A program made the position numbers and the translations under genes. Under the pieces are notes generated by a model. That model worked only from the letters and a program-made list of their open reading frames with translations, was not told the DNA's origin and searched no databases. Of a DNA stretch of 15,000 nucleotides, positions 1 to 8,846 are shown piece after piece (the first letter of the stretch is position 1; every line of letters starts with the position of its first letter). Origin of the DNA: Stramonita haemastoma (lineage: Eukaryota; Mollusca; Gastropoda; Neogastropoda; Muricidae); assembly GCA_030674155.1 (NCBI GenBank), contig CM060339.1, forward strand, positions 38,717,258 through 38,732,257, written 5' to 3'.

Positions 1-200
1 ACGTAGATTACTATAGCAAAGTAAACGAAAAAAAAAGAAAAGAAAAACGATGGACGGACAATATTGTAGAATGGACAAAAGAACCATCTGTGCCGCAGAG
101 ACTCAGGCTTTGGCACAGGATCGACATAAACATGGAAACAATCGGTTAACAGTTCTTCAGTACAGTGTCCCCCCACGACTACCTTTGGAATTAAATCATG
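1..200. other. Unique sequence, no gene recognised
   Basis: This stretch is mildly A-rich near its start, then of mixed composition. I see no repeat shared with the rest of the window, no tRNA-like boxes and no convincing coding frame; the 65-codon frame across it runs into the SINE tail and has no recognisable domain. Confidence 0.5.
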
Positions 201-560
201 TTTATTTATTTATTTTTTTAATATTTATTCTTTTATATCGCGGATAATGGAATAAGCGCTCATGTACTTTCTTATACCCAGTTCTCCGTGTGTATGCACT
301 TTTGTAAATGTCATCTGTTCCCACCGGCACACAATGGCCTACTCTTACGAAAAGCGGAACAGGATTTAAGTGTACACAAGATGTTCTGCGTGCTATCGCA
401 CACGGGGGGCCTTGGTTTAAAGTCTCATCCGAAGGACTTTTGGGGAGAGTGGAGTCGGCGCTGATGTTAACTCCAGGAGAAAAATCTCCTCGACCAGGAA
501 TCGAACCCGGGTCGTCAAATTGCGAGCGCAATGTTCTGACCACTAGGCTATCCGTCCCCC
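201..560 (-). mobile_element. SINE type A, near full length (copy A1)
   Basis: This is a tRNA-derived SINE read from 560 down to 201. The head carries an A box (TAGCCTAGTGGT) and a B box (GGTTCGATTCC) in the order expected for an internal Pol III promoter. The body contains the TTCGGATGAGACT core followed by GTAGGCCATTGTGTGCCGG, and the copy ends in TAAAAGAATAAAT plus an AAAT-type tail. The same module order recurs at 7508-7856, 8847-9230 and 10784-11135. The element encodes no protein and would depend on a LINE reverse transcriptase. I found no clear target-site duplication. Confidence 0.85.
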
Positions 561-562
561 AG

Positions 563-650
563 AGGAAAATGAAAAGGAAGAGGAGGAGGAAGAGAACTAT
601 GAAGAAAAGGGGAAAAGCAAAAAGCCAAAGTTTTCTAAAAGCAGCAAAAG
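563..650 (+). other. Possible small exon, lysine/glutamate-rich (speculative)
   Basis: This 88-bp non-repeat segment sits between two SINEs. It follows a C-rich stretch ending in CAG and stops at AAAAG followed by GTATAC, which fits a splice acceptor and donor. One frame is open throughout and would encode an acidic run of Glu residues, then a Lys/Ser-rich stretch (GKSKKPKFSKSSK). Purine-rich DNA often gives charged open frames by chance, and the acceptor would lie inside the SINE head at its left. It could equally be leftover unique DNA. No neighbouring exon is identified. Confidence 0.2.
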
Positions 651-655
651 GTATA

Positions 656-1028
656 CAGATTTTTTTTATATACCACTTTACGTCACAGCAGATTTCTCTG
701 CGTGAAATTCGGGCTGCTCTCCCCGGGGAGAGCGCGTCGCCACAAGTGCAGCGCCTACCTTTTTTTTTTTTTTTTTTGTATATATACACAGCCCTGAGCC
801 GCCCTGGGGACTCCAACTCCCCGATTTTTCCTCAGGGATGGTGTCTAAACACGACACCTGTGTGCATGCTTTTTTGTTTTGTTTTTGTTTTTAATTTTGC
901 TATCCGCTCCTACCGGCACACAATGGCCTGCTCTTTCGAAAGGCGGAACGCAACGGGGTTTTAACGTGTGCGCAAGATGTTCTGCGAGCGTTCGCACACA
1001 GGGCCTCGGTTTACAGTCTCATCCGAAA
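656..1028 (-). mobile_element. SINE type B, lacking its tRNA head (copy B2)
   Basis: Read on the minus strand, this copy starts in the shared body (TTTCGGATGAGACTGTAAACCGAGG), passes a T/A-rich linker, then a middle module (GTGTCGTGTTTAGACACCA) and ends with the 3' module (GGCGCTGCACTTGTGGCGAC ... AGAAATCTGCTGTGACG) and an A-rich end. A run of 18 T lies between the middle and 3' modules on the plus strand. The tRNA-like head seen at 1209 and 9984 is absent, so it is a 5'-truncated or decayed copy. Confidence 0.8.
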
Positions 1029-1208
1029 GATACACCTTGCCCTCACTTTTTCTCCTTCAACGACAAGAGCCACAGGGTTTACCAAAGGTGATATTTTTCC
1101 CGAAGCTACCGTTTTTGCCCACACAGAAGGTAGCCGCATTCTCTCTTCGGGGATAATGTCTAAACACGACACCAGCGCGCATGTATTTGTTGATATACAT
1201 TTTATTAT
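1029..1208 (-). repeat. Mixed segment with a SINE B middle-module fragment
   Basis: Most of this segment is unplaced sequence. At 1134-1183 it holds a diverged copy of the B-SINE middle module in minus orientation, recognisable by GTCTAAACACGACACC, which also occurs in the B2 copy just upstream. A short inverted repeat, GCTACC and GGTAGC, lies at about 1105-1133. No coding frame stands out. Confidence 0.5.
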
Positions 1209-1805
<597 letters not shown>

Positions 1806-1938
1806 ATTGTCATACCGTTCTTACTGGCACCAAGGGCCTACTTTCTCGAAAGATAGAACGGGTTTTAACTTGTGCGAAAGATGTTCTGCGTGCCTTCGCT
1901 CAAGAATCCCTGGTTTATTGTCTCATGTGAAGGACTTT
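1806..1938 (-). mobile_element. SINE body fragment (A/B type), target of the LINE insertion
   Basis: Read on the plus strand, this piece runs from TTGTCATACCGTTCTTAC through the reversed shared body (AAGATGTTCTGCGTGC) to TCTCATGTGAAGGACTTT. It matches the body of the A and B SINEs but is more diverged, with no head or tail. Its end, GAAGGACTTT, matches the A type (compare 432-441) rather than the B type. The LINE at 1939-3658 inserted right at this end. Confidence 0.7.
1927..1938. repeat. Target-site duplication, left copy
   Basis: GTGAAGGACTTT here is repeated exactly at 3659-3670, on either side of the plus-strand LINE. A perfect 12-bp direct repeat at both ends is the expected footprint of target-primed reverse transcription. 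Confidence 0.88.
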
Positions 1939-3658
1939 GAAGACAATTATTGAAGGTTGAAAGTTATTGAAGACAAAGAAGGAAATCTTTTAACGGAAAA
2001 CAATGCCATCCTCCAACGCTGGACAGAATACTGTGAGGGATTGTACAACTACCCACTACGCCCAGATACCAACATAGTTTCTGACAAACCCCCTGAACAC
2101 CAAGATAAAGACCCACCAATACTAAGGTGTGAAGTAGATGCAGCTATTAAACAATTGAAGAAGGGGAAGTCCCCTGGAATTGATAACATCCCAGCTGAAC
2201 TCATAAAAAATGGAGGGAATGAAACAGCAAGGCGATTCACAGAACTTTGTCAGAAGATCCACGACACCAAAGAATGGCCAAAAGAATGGACACAGTCTCT
2301 TGTAATACCCCTGCCAAAGAAAGGAAACCTCAAGAAATGCCAGAACTACAGAACCATCAGTCTCATAAGTCATCCTAGCAAGATCATGCTGCAGGTAGTC
2401 CTCAACAGACTGAAAAACCAAGCAGAAAAACTCCTGGCAGAAGAACAAGCGGGCTTTAGACCAAAACGCAGCACAATGGAACAAATTTTCAATCTGAGAA
2501 TTCTGATAGAGAAGCATCTCCAACACCAAAAAGACTTGTACCACAATTTCATAGACTTCAAAAAGGCCTTTGACAGGGTATGGCATGACGGCCTCTGGCA
2601 AGTACTCAGGCACTTCAACATTGACAGCTGCCTAATTGAAGTCATCAAGGCTCTGTACGAGAACGCAAAAAGTGCAGTTTTCATGAACAACCACGTGGGC
2701 GAGTTCTTCAAGACCACGGTTGGGGTTCGCCAGGGCTGCCTTCTCTCACCTGTACTCTTCAACCTCTTCCTCGAAAACATCATGACAGAGACACTGCAAA
2801 ACCACCACACTTCCATCTCCATTGGTGGAAGACCCCTTTGCAACCTCAGATTTGCAGATGACATTGACCTCATGGGCAGCAGCAAACAAGAACTGCAAAT
2901 CCTCACAGACAATTTAACAGATCGAGCGAGCGCATACGGCATGGAGGTCAGTACAGAGAAATCAAAGATCATGGTCAACAGCGCAAGTAATGACATCACG
3001 GAAATAAAGATGAATGGAGAAACACTAGAAGAGGTGAGCCAATTCAAATACTTAGGCTCCATCCTAACAAAAGATGGCACATCAAACAATGAAGTGAAAG
3101 CTCGCATTGCAACAGCAACATCTGCTCTAGTCAGACTCGAGAAGATCATCAGAAGCAACAACATCAGCTTCGGCACCAAATACCACCTTTACAAATCCCT
3201 CGTGATATCTATCCTCCTATATGGCTGTGAATCATGGACTCTGACAGCAGAGTTAGAGAAGAGAATCCAAGCATTCGAGAACAAGTGCCACAGAAGACTT
3301 CTCAAAATATCATACAAAGAACACAAGACCAATAACTATGTGAAAGAAGAAATCAAAAAGCGTGTGGGCCCCCAAGAGCCTTTGCTCTCCACCATAAAGA
3401 GGAGAAAGCTGATGTGGTTTGGTCACACCACAAGACACAACACCCTAGCAAAAACCATCCTGCAAGGAACAGTCGAGGGCAAAAGAAGAAGAGGCCGCCA
3501 AAAGAAATCATGGGTTGACAACATCAAAGACTGGACTGCCCAACCCCTGCAACGCCTCCTACTAGCCACACAGGATCGTGAAGCATGGAAAAAGATCTCT
3601 GTTGCGTCTTCTCTCATGTCCCCCCTACGTCCTTTGGGACATGGGACTGAGTGAGTGA
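1939..3658 (+). mobile_element. 5'-truncated non-LTR retrotransposon, RTE/BovB-like (LINE1)
   Basis: The insertion is defined by the 12-bp duplication on both sides. It contains only the reverse transcriptase part of the polyprotein and no endonuclease, which is typical of 5' truncation during retrotransposition. The element ends four bases after the stop codon, in a short GAGT-type tandem repeat instead of a poly(A) tail. A very short 3' UTR with a simple-repeat tail is characteristic of the RTE clade. It lies tail to tail with the next LINE. Confidence 0.85.
1957..3654 (+). pseudogene. Non-LTR reverse transcriptase, N-terminally truncated ORF
   Basis: A continuous 565-codon frame encodes the reverse transcriptase and C-terminal region of an RTE/BovB-like LINE. 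Visible motifs are PKKGN and NYRTISLISHPSK (about residues 120-142), EQAGFRPKRST (163-173), FIDFKKAFD with the first catalytic Asp (198-206), GVRQGCLLSP (256-265), the catalytic FADD box (299-302), FKYLGS, then YGCESWT and a basic C-terminal segment with GKRRRGRQKKSW. No stop or frameshift interrupts it, so it may be fairly young. The first codon given is TTG: it is only the edge of the open frame, just after an in-frame TGA at 1951-1953, and not a real start. The endonuclease domain is missing, so it cannot act on its own. Confidence 0.88.
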
Positions 3659-3670
3659 GTGAAGGACTTT
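3659..3670. repeat. Target-site duplication, right copy
   Basis: This exact repeat of 1927-1938 (GTGAAGGACTTT) follows directly after the GAGT repeat tail of the plus-strand LINE and marks its 3' boundary. Confidence 0.88.
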
Positions 3671-3685
3671 AATATATATATATAT
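3671..3685. repeat. Short (TA)n tract at the LINE/LINE junction
   Basis: AATATATATATATAT separates the right target-site duplication from the 3' end of the minus-strand LINE. It could be that LINE's own simple-repeat tail, or one side of a (TA)n target, because a longer (AT)n tract sits at the other end of the same element. Confidence 0.85.
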
Positions 3686-3690
3686 TTGAC

Positions 3691-5361
3691 TTATGCCTGT
3701 GGATTCCCTTGGGAACATAGGGCCACAACAACACTCCTCCAACGGACTCGGTTCTGGGAGATCCTCTTCAGCTCGGCCCATGTCATTCCGGCTGCTTTCG
3801 TCTCTGCTTCAATGCTTCTGCGCCAGGTCTGTTTTGGTCGGCCTACTTTCCGCTTCCCTTGTGGATTCCAGTCAAGGGCCTGCCTGGTGACATCTGAAGC
3901 AGGCTTGCGGAGCGTATGGCCAATCCATCCCCATTTCCTTTTCTTGATCTCCGTGACAATTGGAGCGTGTCTGGTCCTGTCCCATAGTTCTTCGTTTGAG
4001 ACTACTTCTGGCCACCTGATACCAAGGATGTTCCTAAGACATCTGTTGGTAAATGTCTGGAGTTTGTGGGTGTTGGTCTTTGTCACCCGCCAGGTTTCTG
4101 AGCCATACAGTAGGACCGACTTGACATTGGTGTTGAATATCCGGATCTTGTTGTGGAGTGAGAGGGATGTTGATCTCCAGATTGGGCGAAGGGTGTTGAA
4201 GGCATGACGTGCTTTATTTATTCGGCACTTGATGTCTTCGTCCGTTCCCCCATCTTTACTAACGACACTGCCCAGGTAGGTGAATTTGTCGACTTCTTTG
4301 ATGTTTTCTTGGTGTAGTCGCACTGGGTCTTGTTTCTTGTTGTTCACCCTCATGACCTCCGTCTTCCTGATGTTGATTTGGAGGCCTATTTTATCGGCTT
4401 CCTCCGCAACATGCCATAGCTTCTCTTGTGCATCTTGGTGCCTGTGTGAGAGAAGGCTGATGTCGTCTGCGAAGTCCAGGTCTTCCAGCTGCCTTGTGAT
4501 GGTCCACTGTATGCCAGTTCTCCTGCCTGCTGTGGCCTGTCGCATTATCCAGTCAACCACCAACAGGAAGATGGTTGGTGACAGCAGACAGCCCTGACGA
4601 ACGCCGGTTTGTACGCAGAAGGGTTCCGTCAATTTACCATCATGGATGACTTGGCAAGTGGCATCTTCATAGAGCTGTTGGATGATGGTGACGAACTTTG
4701 GTGGGAAACCATAGTGGTGCATCAGTCTCCAGATGACATCTCTGTCGACGCTGTCAAATGCCTTCTGGAAGTCGACAAAGACTGAATACAAGGGGGTCTG
4801 CCACTCTAGGGACTGCTCGATGATGATGCGCATTGTGGCGATCTGATCTGTGCATGATCTGTTTTGTCGGAAGCCTGCCTGTTCATCCCTGAGTGTCTTG
4901 TCTAGTGCCGTCTTCAGTCTTTCTAAGATTATTCTTGTCAGTACTTTCCCTGGTATAGACAGCAGCATGATTCCTCTCCAGTTGTTGCAGGATGACAGGT
5001 CCCCTTTCTTTGGTAGCTTCACGAGGTAGCCTTTCTTCCAGTCTTCTGGCACACTCTCTTGCTCCCAGATCTTGTGTAGGAGTGGATACATCATGTCAGT
5101 TGAAGTCTGGATGTCTGCCTTCAGTGCTTCAGGGGGTATACCATCAGGACCTGCTGCTTTGCCTGACTTTAAAGACTTTATGGCTTTGGTGATCTCATTT
5201 TTGGTGGGGGGGCCGGTGTTGATGCCAAGGATTTCAGTAGGTGGTGGGATATCTGGTGGGACAGATGGTGCTGGTCTGTTGAGTGTTTCTTTGAAGTGCT
5301 CTGCCCATCTTGCTCTCTGGTCTTCTTCACCTGGAATGGTATTGCCGTTCTTGTCTTTGAT
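3691..5361 (-). pseudogene. LINE2 C-terminal part: reverse transcriptase
   Basis: This is the continuation of LINE2 after the frameshift. The first ATG in this frame is at 5094, but the frame is open back to 5361 and encodes the start of the RT region (KSGKAAGPDGIPPEALK lies before that ATG), so the ATG is not a biological start. Numbered from 5094, motifs are PKKGD and WRGIMLLSIPGK, EQAGFRQNRS (71-80), FVDFQKAFDSV (106-116), GVRQGCLLSP (164-173), FADD (208-211), FTYLGS, YGSETW and a basic C-terminal region with GKRKVGRPKQTWRR. The stop is TAA at 3691-3693. All catalytic Asp residues are present. Apart from the upstream frameshift this domain looks intact. Confidence 0.88.
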
Positions 5362-6926
5362 GGGGCAATTAGGTTTACTGTTTTTCCTGAGAGAGTCCTC
5401 GTGATCTCATAGAGTCTCTTCATGTTTCTTTGGCCTGCTGCAGTCTCTGCTTCCTGAGTCAGCTCCTCAATGAAATTTCTCTTGTCCTTTCTTGCACTTC
5501 TTTTTACTGCACGGTTTTTGTCCCAGTATCGTGCTTGTAATGTCTGCTTCTCTTCCTGATCTTGTGTTCTGTTGATCTGGTCTTTCAGCTGTTTTCTCTC
5601 GGTGATCAGTGCCCATGTTTCTGTTGTCAGCCATTCCTTGTGTTTTCTTGTATTTTTTCCCAAGACTGCTTGGCATGTTGTCTTCCAGGTCTCATGTAGA
5701 CTGTGCCACTGCTCTTCGATTGTTTCCTCTGGCATCTGGGCAAGCATGCTGAATTTGTTTCTTAGTTCCAGCTTGAATTCTTCTGTTTTCGCTCTGTCTT
5801 TAAGGCTTTGCACGTTGAATTTGGGCGGTGGTCTTCCTGCCTTGTCGGTGAAGGCTTTGAGCTTTGTCTTGAGGATGGCTATTACAAGATGGTGGTCTGA
5901 CGCTGCGTCTGCTCCGCGCTTCACCCTGACATCGTGCAGGCTCCTTCTCCACTTTCGCCCGATGGTGATGTGGTCGATCTGGTTTTCAGTCTTGCCATCT
6001 GGGGAAGTCCATGTGGTCTTGTGGACTTTCTTGTGGGGAAAGATGGTGCCTCCAATGACCAGGTCATTGAAGGTGCAGAACTCTGCTAAGAGTTCACCAT
6101 TTTCATTCTGGTCTCCCGTGCCATGTTTGCCCATGATCAGTTCTCTGTTGGTGTTATCTGACCCAACTTTTGCATTCAGGTCTCCCATTAGGATCTTCAT
6201 GTCCCTCTTTGGCGTTTTGTCCATTATGGCTTGGACTTGCTCGTAGAAGTTTTCTTTTTCTTCTAAGTCAGCGGCATTTGTTGGAGCATAGCATTGGAGG
6301 ATGGTAACTTTCCTGCCCTTTGAGTTGAACCGGGCAGTGAGGATCCGTGGTGACACTGGTTCCCAGGATAGTAGTGCTCGCGTTGCCTCAGGTTTCATCA
6401 GCAGCGCTACTCCATGTGTGTGGGGCTGGCCTTCCTCCTGTCCAGAGTAGATGATGGTATCTCCACTCGCTAGTCTTGACCGTCCCGTTCCATTCCATCT
6501 AGTCTCGCACAGGCCAAGGATCTTCAGGTTGTACCTATACATTTCTCTACATACCTGTGCTGTTTTTCCAGTTTCATATAGGGTTCTGATGTTCCAGGTC
6601 CCTATCCTGGTTGTTGACTTGGTTGACAGAAGAGTTGTCGGCGCACTGGCTTCCCGAAGGCTTTCACCAGCTCGCGTCATAGACTCTGCCAGAGAGGACT
6701 CTCCCCCAACCAGGTCGCTGTTTAGAGATATTGTTGTGGTTTCTGTAACATACTGATTTTTAAGTGAATGGGTTGTTAACCCAAAGCACAACCCCCAACC
6801 TGGAGGACCAGGGTGCAAATTTAGTCTGGCTCCTACCCCACAGACCTGTTGAGCATGGTTGAACCTGCCGGAGGCCGAAGCCCCCGCCCACATAGCTCTG
6901 GGGATCAAACAGAACACGCAAGCCAT
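5178..6926 (-). pseudogene. LINE2 N-terminal part: apurinic-type endonuclease
   Basis: This 582-codon frame is the 5' part of the LINE2 polyprotein. The endonuclease would nick target DNA and expose the 3' OH that primes reverse transcription. Its catalytic motifs appear in order: GTWN (Asn about 112), CETRW (Glu 142), YAPT (Tyr 213), GDLNAK (Asp 249, Asn 251), TWTSPDG and QIDHI (Asp 318), and SDHH (Asp 344, His 345). A linker rich in Lys, Arg and Gln follows. From about codon 521 on, the translation is out of frame: one C is missing in the run at 5362-5365, so the last 60 or so residues are nonsense. The first ATG (6924-6926) follows an in-frame TGA. The first 100 or so residues show no domain, so the true start could be further downstream. 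Confidence 0.85.
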
Positions 6927-6958
6927 CCCACCACGTCAAGGTAACGCACCATCGGGAC

Positions 6959-6960
<2 letters not shown>

Positions 6961-7017
<57 letters not shown>
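6961..7017. repeat. (AT)n microsatellite between LINE2 and SINE C1
   Basis: About 28 AT units lie between the 5' end of the minus-strand LINE and the 3' end of the minus-strand C SINE. It is probably the SINE's grown tail, or the target in which LINE2 inserted. Confidence 0.95.
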
Positions 7018-7019
<2 letters not shown>

Positions 7020-7475
7020 TATTACTTTATGTCACAGCAGATTTCTCTGCGTGAAAGTCGGGCTGCTCTCCCCGGGGAGAGCGCGTCGCCACAAGTGCAG
7101 CTCCAACCCTTTTTTTTTTTTTTTTTTTCCTGTCTGCAACTGTATATGTTTCCCTATCAGAGTGGCTTTTCTCTACAGAATTTTTGCCAGGGACAACCCG
7201 TTTGTTGCCGTGGGTTCTTTTACGTGCGCTAAGTAATGATGTGTAGCACATAAGACCTCGGTGTATCGTCTCATCCGAAAGACTAGCACCCAGACCACCA
7301 CTCATGGTCTAATGGATTGGGGGGGGGGGGGGGGGGGGGGAATTTTGGGCCCAAAGTGTGCTATTAGTTCCCGTGGGAAATCCCCATAAATGGGCAGACG
7401 TCTCAGTGGTGGCTTGAACTCGGTCCACATCGCTCGCGAACTCAACACTCTGACCACTAGGCCACCCCGCCCCCA
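7018..7475 (-). mobile_element. SINE type C, full length (copy C1)
   Basis: Read from 7475 downward, the head has GGCCTAGTGGTCAGAG (A-box region) and GACCGAGTTCAAGCC (degenerate B box). Next come a C run, AGTGGTGGTCTGGGTGCTAG, the core TTTCGGATGAGACGATACACCGAGG, the segment TTAGCGCACGTAAAAGAACC with CACGGCAACAAACGGG, an A run, and the 3' module (GCACTTGTGGCGACGCG ... AGAAATCTGCTGTGACATA) before an AT tail. The 3' module is shared with type B. A second, headless copy lies at 11140-11490. Confidence 0.82.
7319..7340. repeat. Poly(G) run of 22 inside SINE C1
   Basis: This homopolymer lies where copy C2 (about 11164-11173) has a short T/C-rich stretch, so it is an expansion within the element. 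Length errors are likely in any assembly of such a run. Confidence 0.95.
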
Positions 7476-7507
7476 TCAAATAATTATCTCAAGCCATCGA
7501 TACAGGG

Positions 7508-7856
7508 TTAAATTCTTTTATATCGAGGATAATGGAATAAGCATTCATTTGCTTTTTTTCGTCCAGTCCCCGTGTGTATGCAGTATTGTAAATCTTGTCA
7601 TCTGCTCCAAACCGGCGCACAATGGCCTACTCTTACGAAGAGCGGAACAGGATTTAACGTGTGCGCAAGATGTTCTGCGTGCTGTCGTACACGGGGTACC
7701 TCGGTTTAATTAAAGTCTCATCCAAAAAGACTTTTGGAGAGAGTGGAGTCAGCACTGATGTTAACTCCAGGGGAAAAATCCCCTCCAACGGGAATCGAAC
7801 TCGGGTCGTCAAATTGCGAGCACAATGTTCTGACCACTAGGCTATCCCGTCTCCCC
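7508..7856 (-). mobile_element. SINE type A, near full length (copy A2)
   Basis: Read from 7856 downward it has the head (TAGCCTAGTGGTCAGAAC, then GAGTTCGATTCCC), the A body, and the 3' end ATAATGCTTATTCC reversed with TATCCTCGATATAAAAGAAT. The AAAT-type tail is lost. A six-base duplication-like change (TTAATTAAA) interrupts the core. It faces copy A3 in inverted orientation about 1 kb away. Confidence 0.85.
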
Positions 7857-8012
7857 GTCTTCAATGACAAGATTGAAGAGGACAGACAGCTACCTGACCT
7901 ATTCGTAGTATGGACACTCTTAGAGTACAAGTAGGTGATAGTATTATCAATATGACCTAGGTCGGGCTTTTTTTTTTAATACTTTTTTTTTAACCAAAAA
8001 TAAAAAAGCAGC
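7857..8012 (+). other. Unique segment with a weak exon-like stretch
   Basis: From 7858 to about 7930 a frame reads FNDKIEEDRQLPDLF and continues to TAG at 7930-7932; CAA followed by GTAGGT at about 7927 could serve as a splice donor. There is no clear upstream acceptor and no recognised domain. The remainder to 8012 is T- and A-run sequence. Confidence 0.15.
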
Positions 8013-8142
8013 TATTTTCAGCATAGCTTCGTTCGACAGGTATGGTGGTTATTTTCTATTTTGGATATTGTACCAACAAGCTTTTTTTATTTTCTCTTTT
8101 TTTCCCCCTACTATTTTCGACATAGTACCAACAGTCGCTCTC

Positions 8143-8212
<70 letters not shown>

Positions 8213-8270
8213 TCTTCTCTCTTCTATCTCTGTCTCTCTGTCTCTCTGTCTCTGTCTCTGTCTCTGTCTG

Positions 8271-8301
<31 letters not shown>

Positions 8302-8410
8302 CTGTCTCTCTCTCTTAAAACTCTTTTCGATATCGTACCAAACAGGCTGGGGTTTTTTTTTCACCTCTTCTTTTACCTATTTTCAATGATGATGACATCA
8401 GCAGGGGGTT
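8013..8410 (+). repeat. Degenerate tandem repeat, period about 55 bp
   Basis: Diverged units start with TATTTTCGATATAGTACCAACA-like sequence at 8013, 8057, 8112, 8322 and 8378. The three clearest are GATATTGTACCAACA (8064-8078), GACATAGTACCAACA (8119-8133) and GATATCGTACCAAACA (8329-8344). Spacing is about 44-56 bp, apart from the third-to-fourth gap, which is lengthened by a pyrimidine microsatellite. Confidence 0.6.
8137..8316. repeat. (CT)n / (TCTG) compound microsatellite
   Basis: This is a long CT array with TCTGTC variants towards its right end. It sits inside the third unit of the surrounding tandem repeat. Ser-Leu open frames across it are artefacts. Confidence 0.95.
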
Positions 8411-8846
8411 ATTTTTGATTTTGTCCACGTGTCACACCTGTCAGGGTACCTACCTACCTACCTACGTCACCGGCCCCCGGCAGCTGAGTTGCCCAGCTTT
8501 GAACAGCTAGGAGCATGACTGCCTCATGTGAGCCACGGAGCAGGAAGCGTCTGGGCATCTGATTAGAATGACTTGACCCTTACTTCCTGTACTATTGTCG
8601 GCGGTGGGGGGTGGTGGTTGGGGGGGGGGGGGGGGGGGGTAAGGGGAGGAATTAGGGTGGGTGGGGGAGACATGTTTCACCCTGTGTAACACCGATACAA
8701 GTTGAGTAAATCTGTTTAACATTGCGTTGCACTGATATCTGATTTTGATCACATTGTGGCACATGGATTCTAAGCACACTATTCTCACCTGTCTCCCCTG
8801 TCGAGCGTCAACGAGGGTGGTGTTAGCCACTGCACCCAGTGACCAA
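8411..8846. other. Unique sequence with a G-rich core, no gene recognised
   Basis: It contains a CACGTG palindrome at 8426-8431, four CCTA units at 8449-8465 and the G-rich tract described separately. No tRNA-like boxes, LINE motifs or convincing exon are visible. Confidence 0.4.
8601..8664 (+). repeat. G-rich tract with strong G-quadruplex potential
   Basis: It carries G runs of 6, 20 (8620-8639), 4, 3, 3 and 5 within about 65 bases, separated by short spacers, which easily satisfies a four-run quadruplex pattern on the plus strand. Confidence 0.8.

Larger units (their letters stand above)
3686..6960 (-). mobile_element. Near full-length APE-type non-LTR retrotransposon (LINE2)
   Basis: This minus-strand element of about 3.3 kb encodes an N-terminal endonuclease and a C-terminal reverse transcriptase. 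Its 5' end borders an (AT)n array at 6961 and its 3' end borders a (TA)n tract at 3685. Only a few bases separate the stop codon from the 3' end, as in RTE-group LINEs, but I cannot fix the clade by eye. One single-base frameshift in a C run (plus-strand GGGG at 5362-5365) is the only coding lesion I found. The short leader before the first ATG suggests that the 5' end is complete or nearly so. Confidence 0.85.

Noticed and set aside
202..964. Frames of about 200 codons over SINEs A1 and B2
   Set aside because: They cross two separate SINE insertions and the poly(T) run, and have no domain. Only the unique 563-650 part was kept as a weak exon candidate.
2370..3179. Minus-strand frame of 269 codons
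   Set aside because: It is antisense to the reverse transcriptase of LINE1, which has clear catalytic motifs on the plus strand.
5572..6246. Plus-strand frame of 224 codons
   Set aside because: It is antisense to the LINE2 endonuclease coding strand, and its cysteine/serine/leucine-rich composition is a mirror of that gene.
1939..7017. LTR retrotransposon or endogenous retrovirus
   Set aside because: There are no long terminal repeats, protease, RNase H-integrase or envelope motifs. The endonuclease and reverse transcriptase motifs are those of non-LTR elements.
8061..8418. Ser-Leu-rich frames and the Arg-Glu-rich reverse frame
   Set aside because: They are produced by the CT microsatellite.
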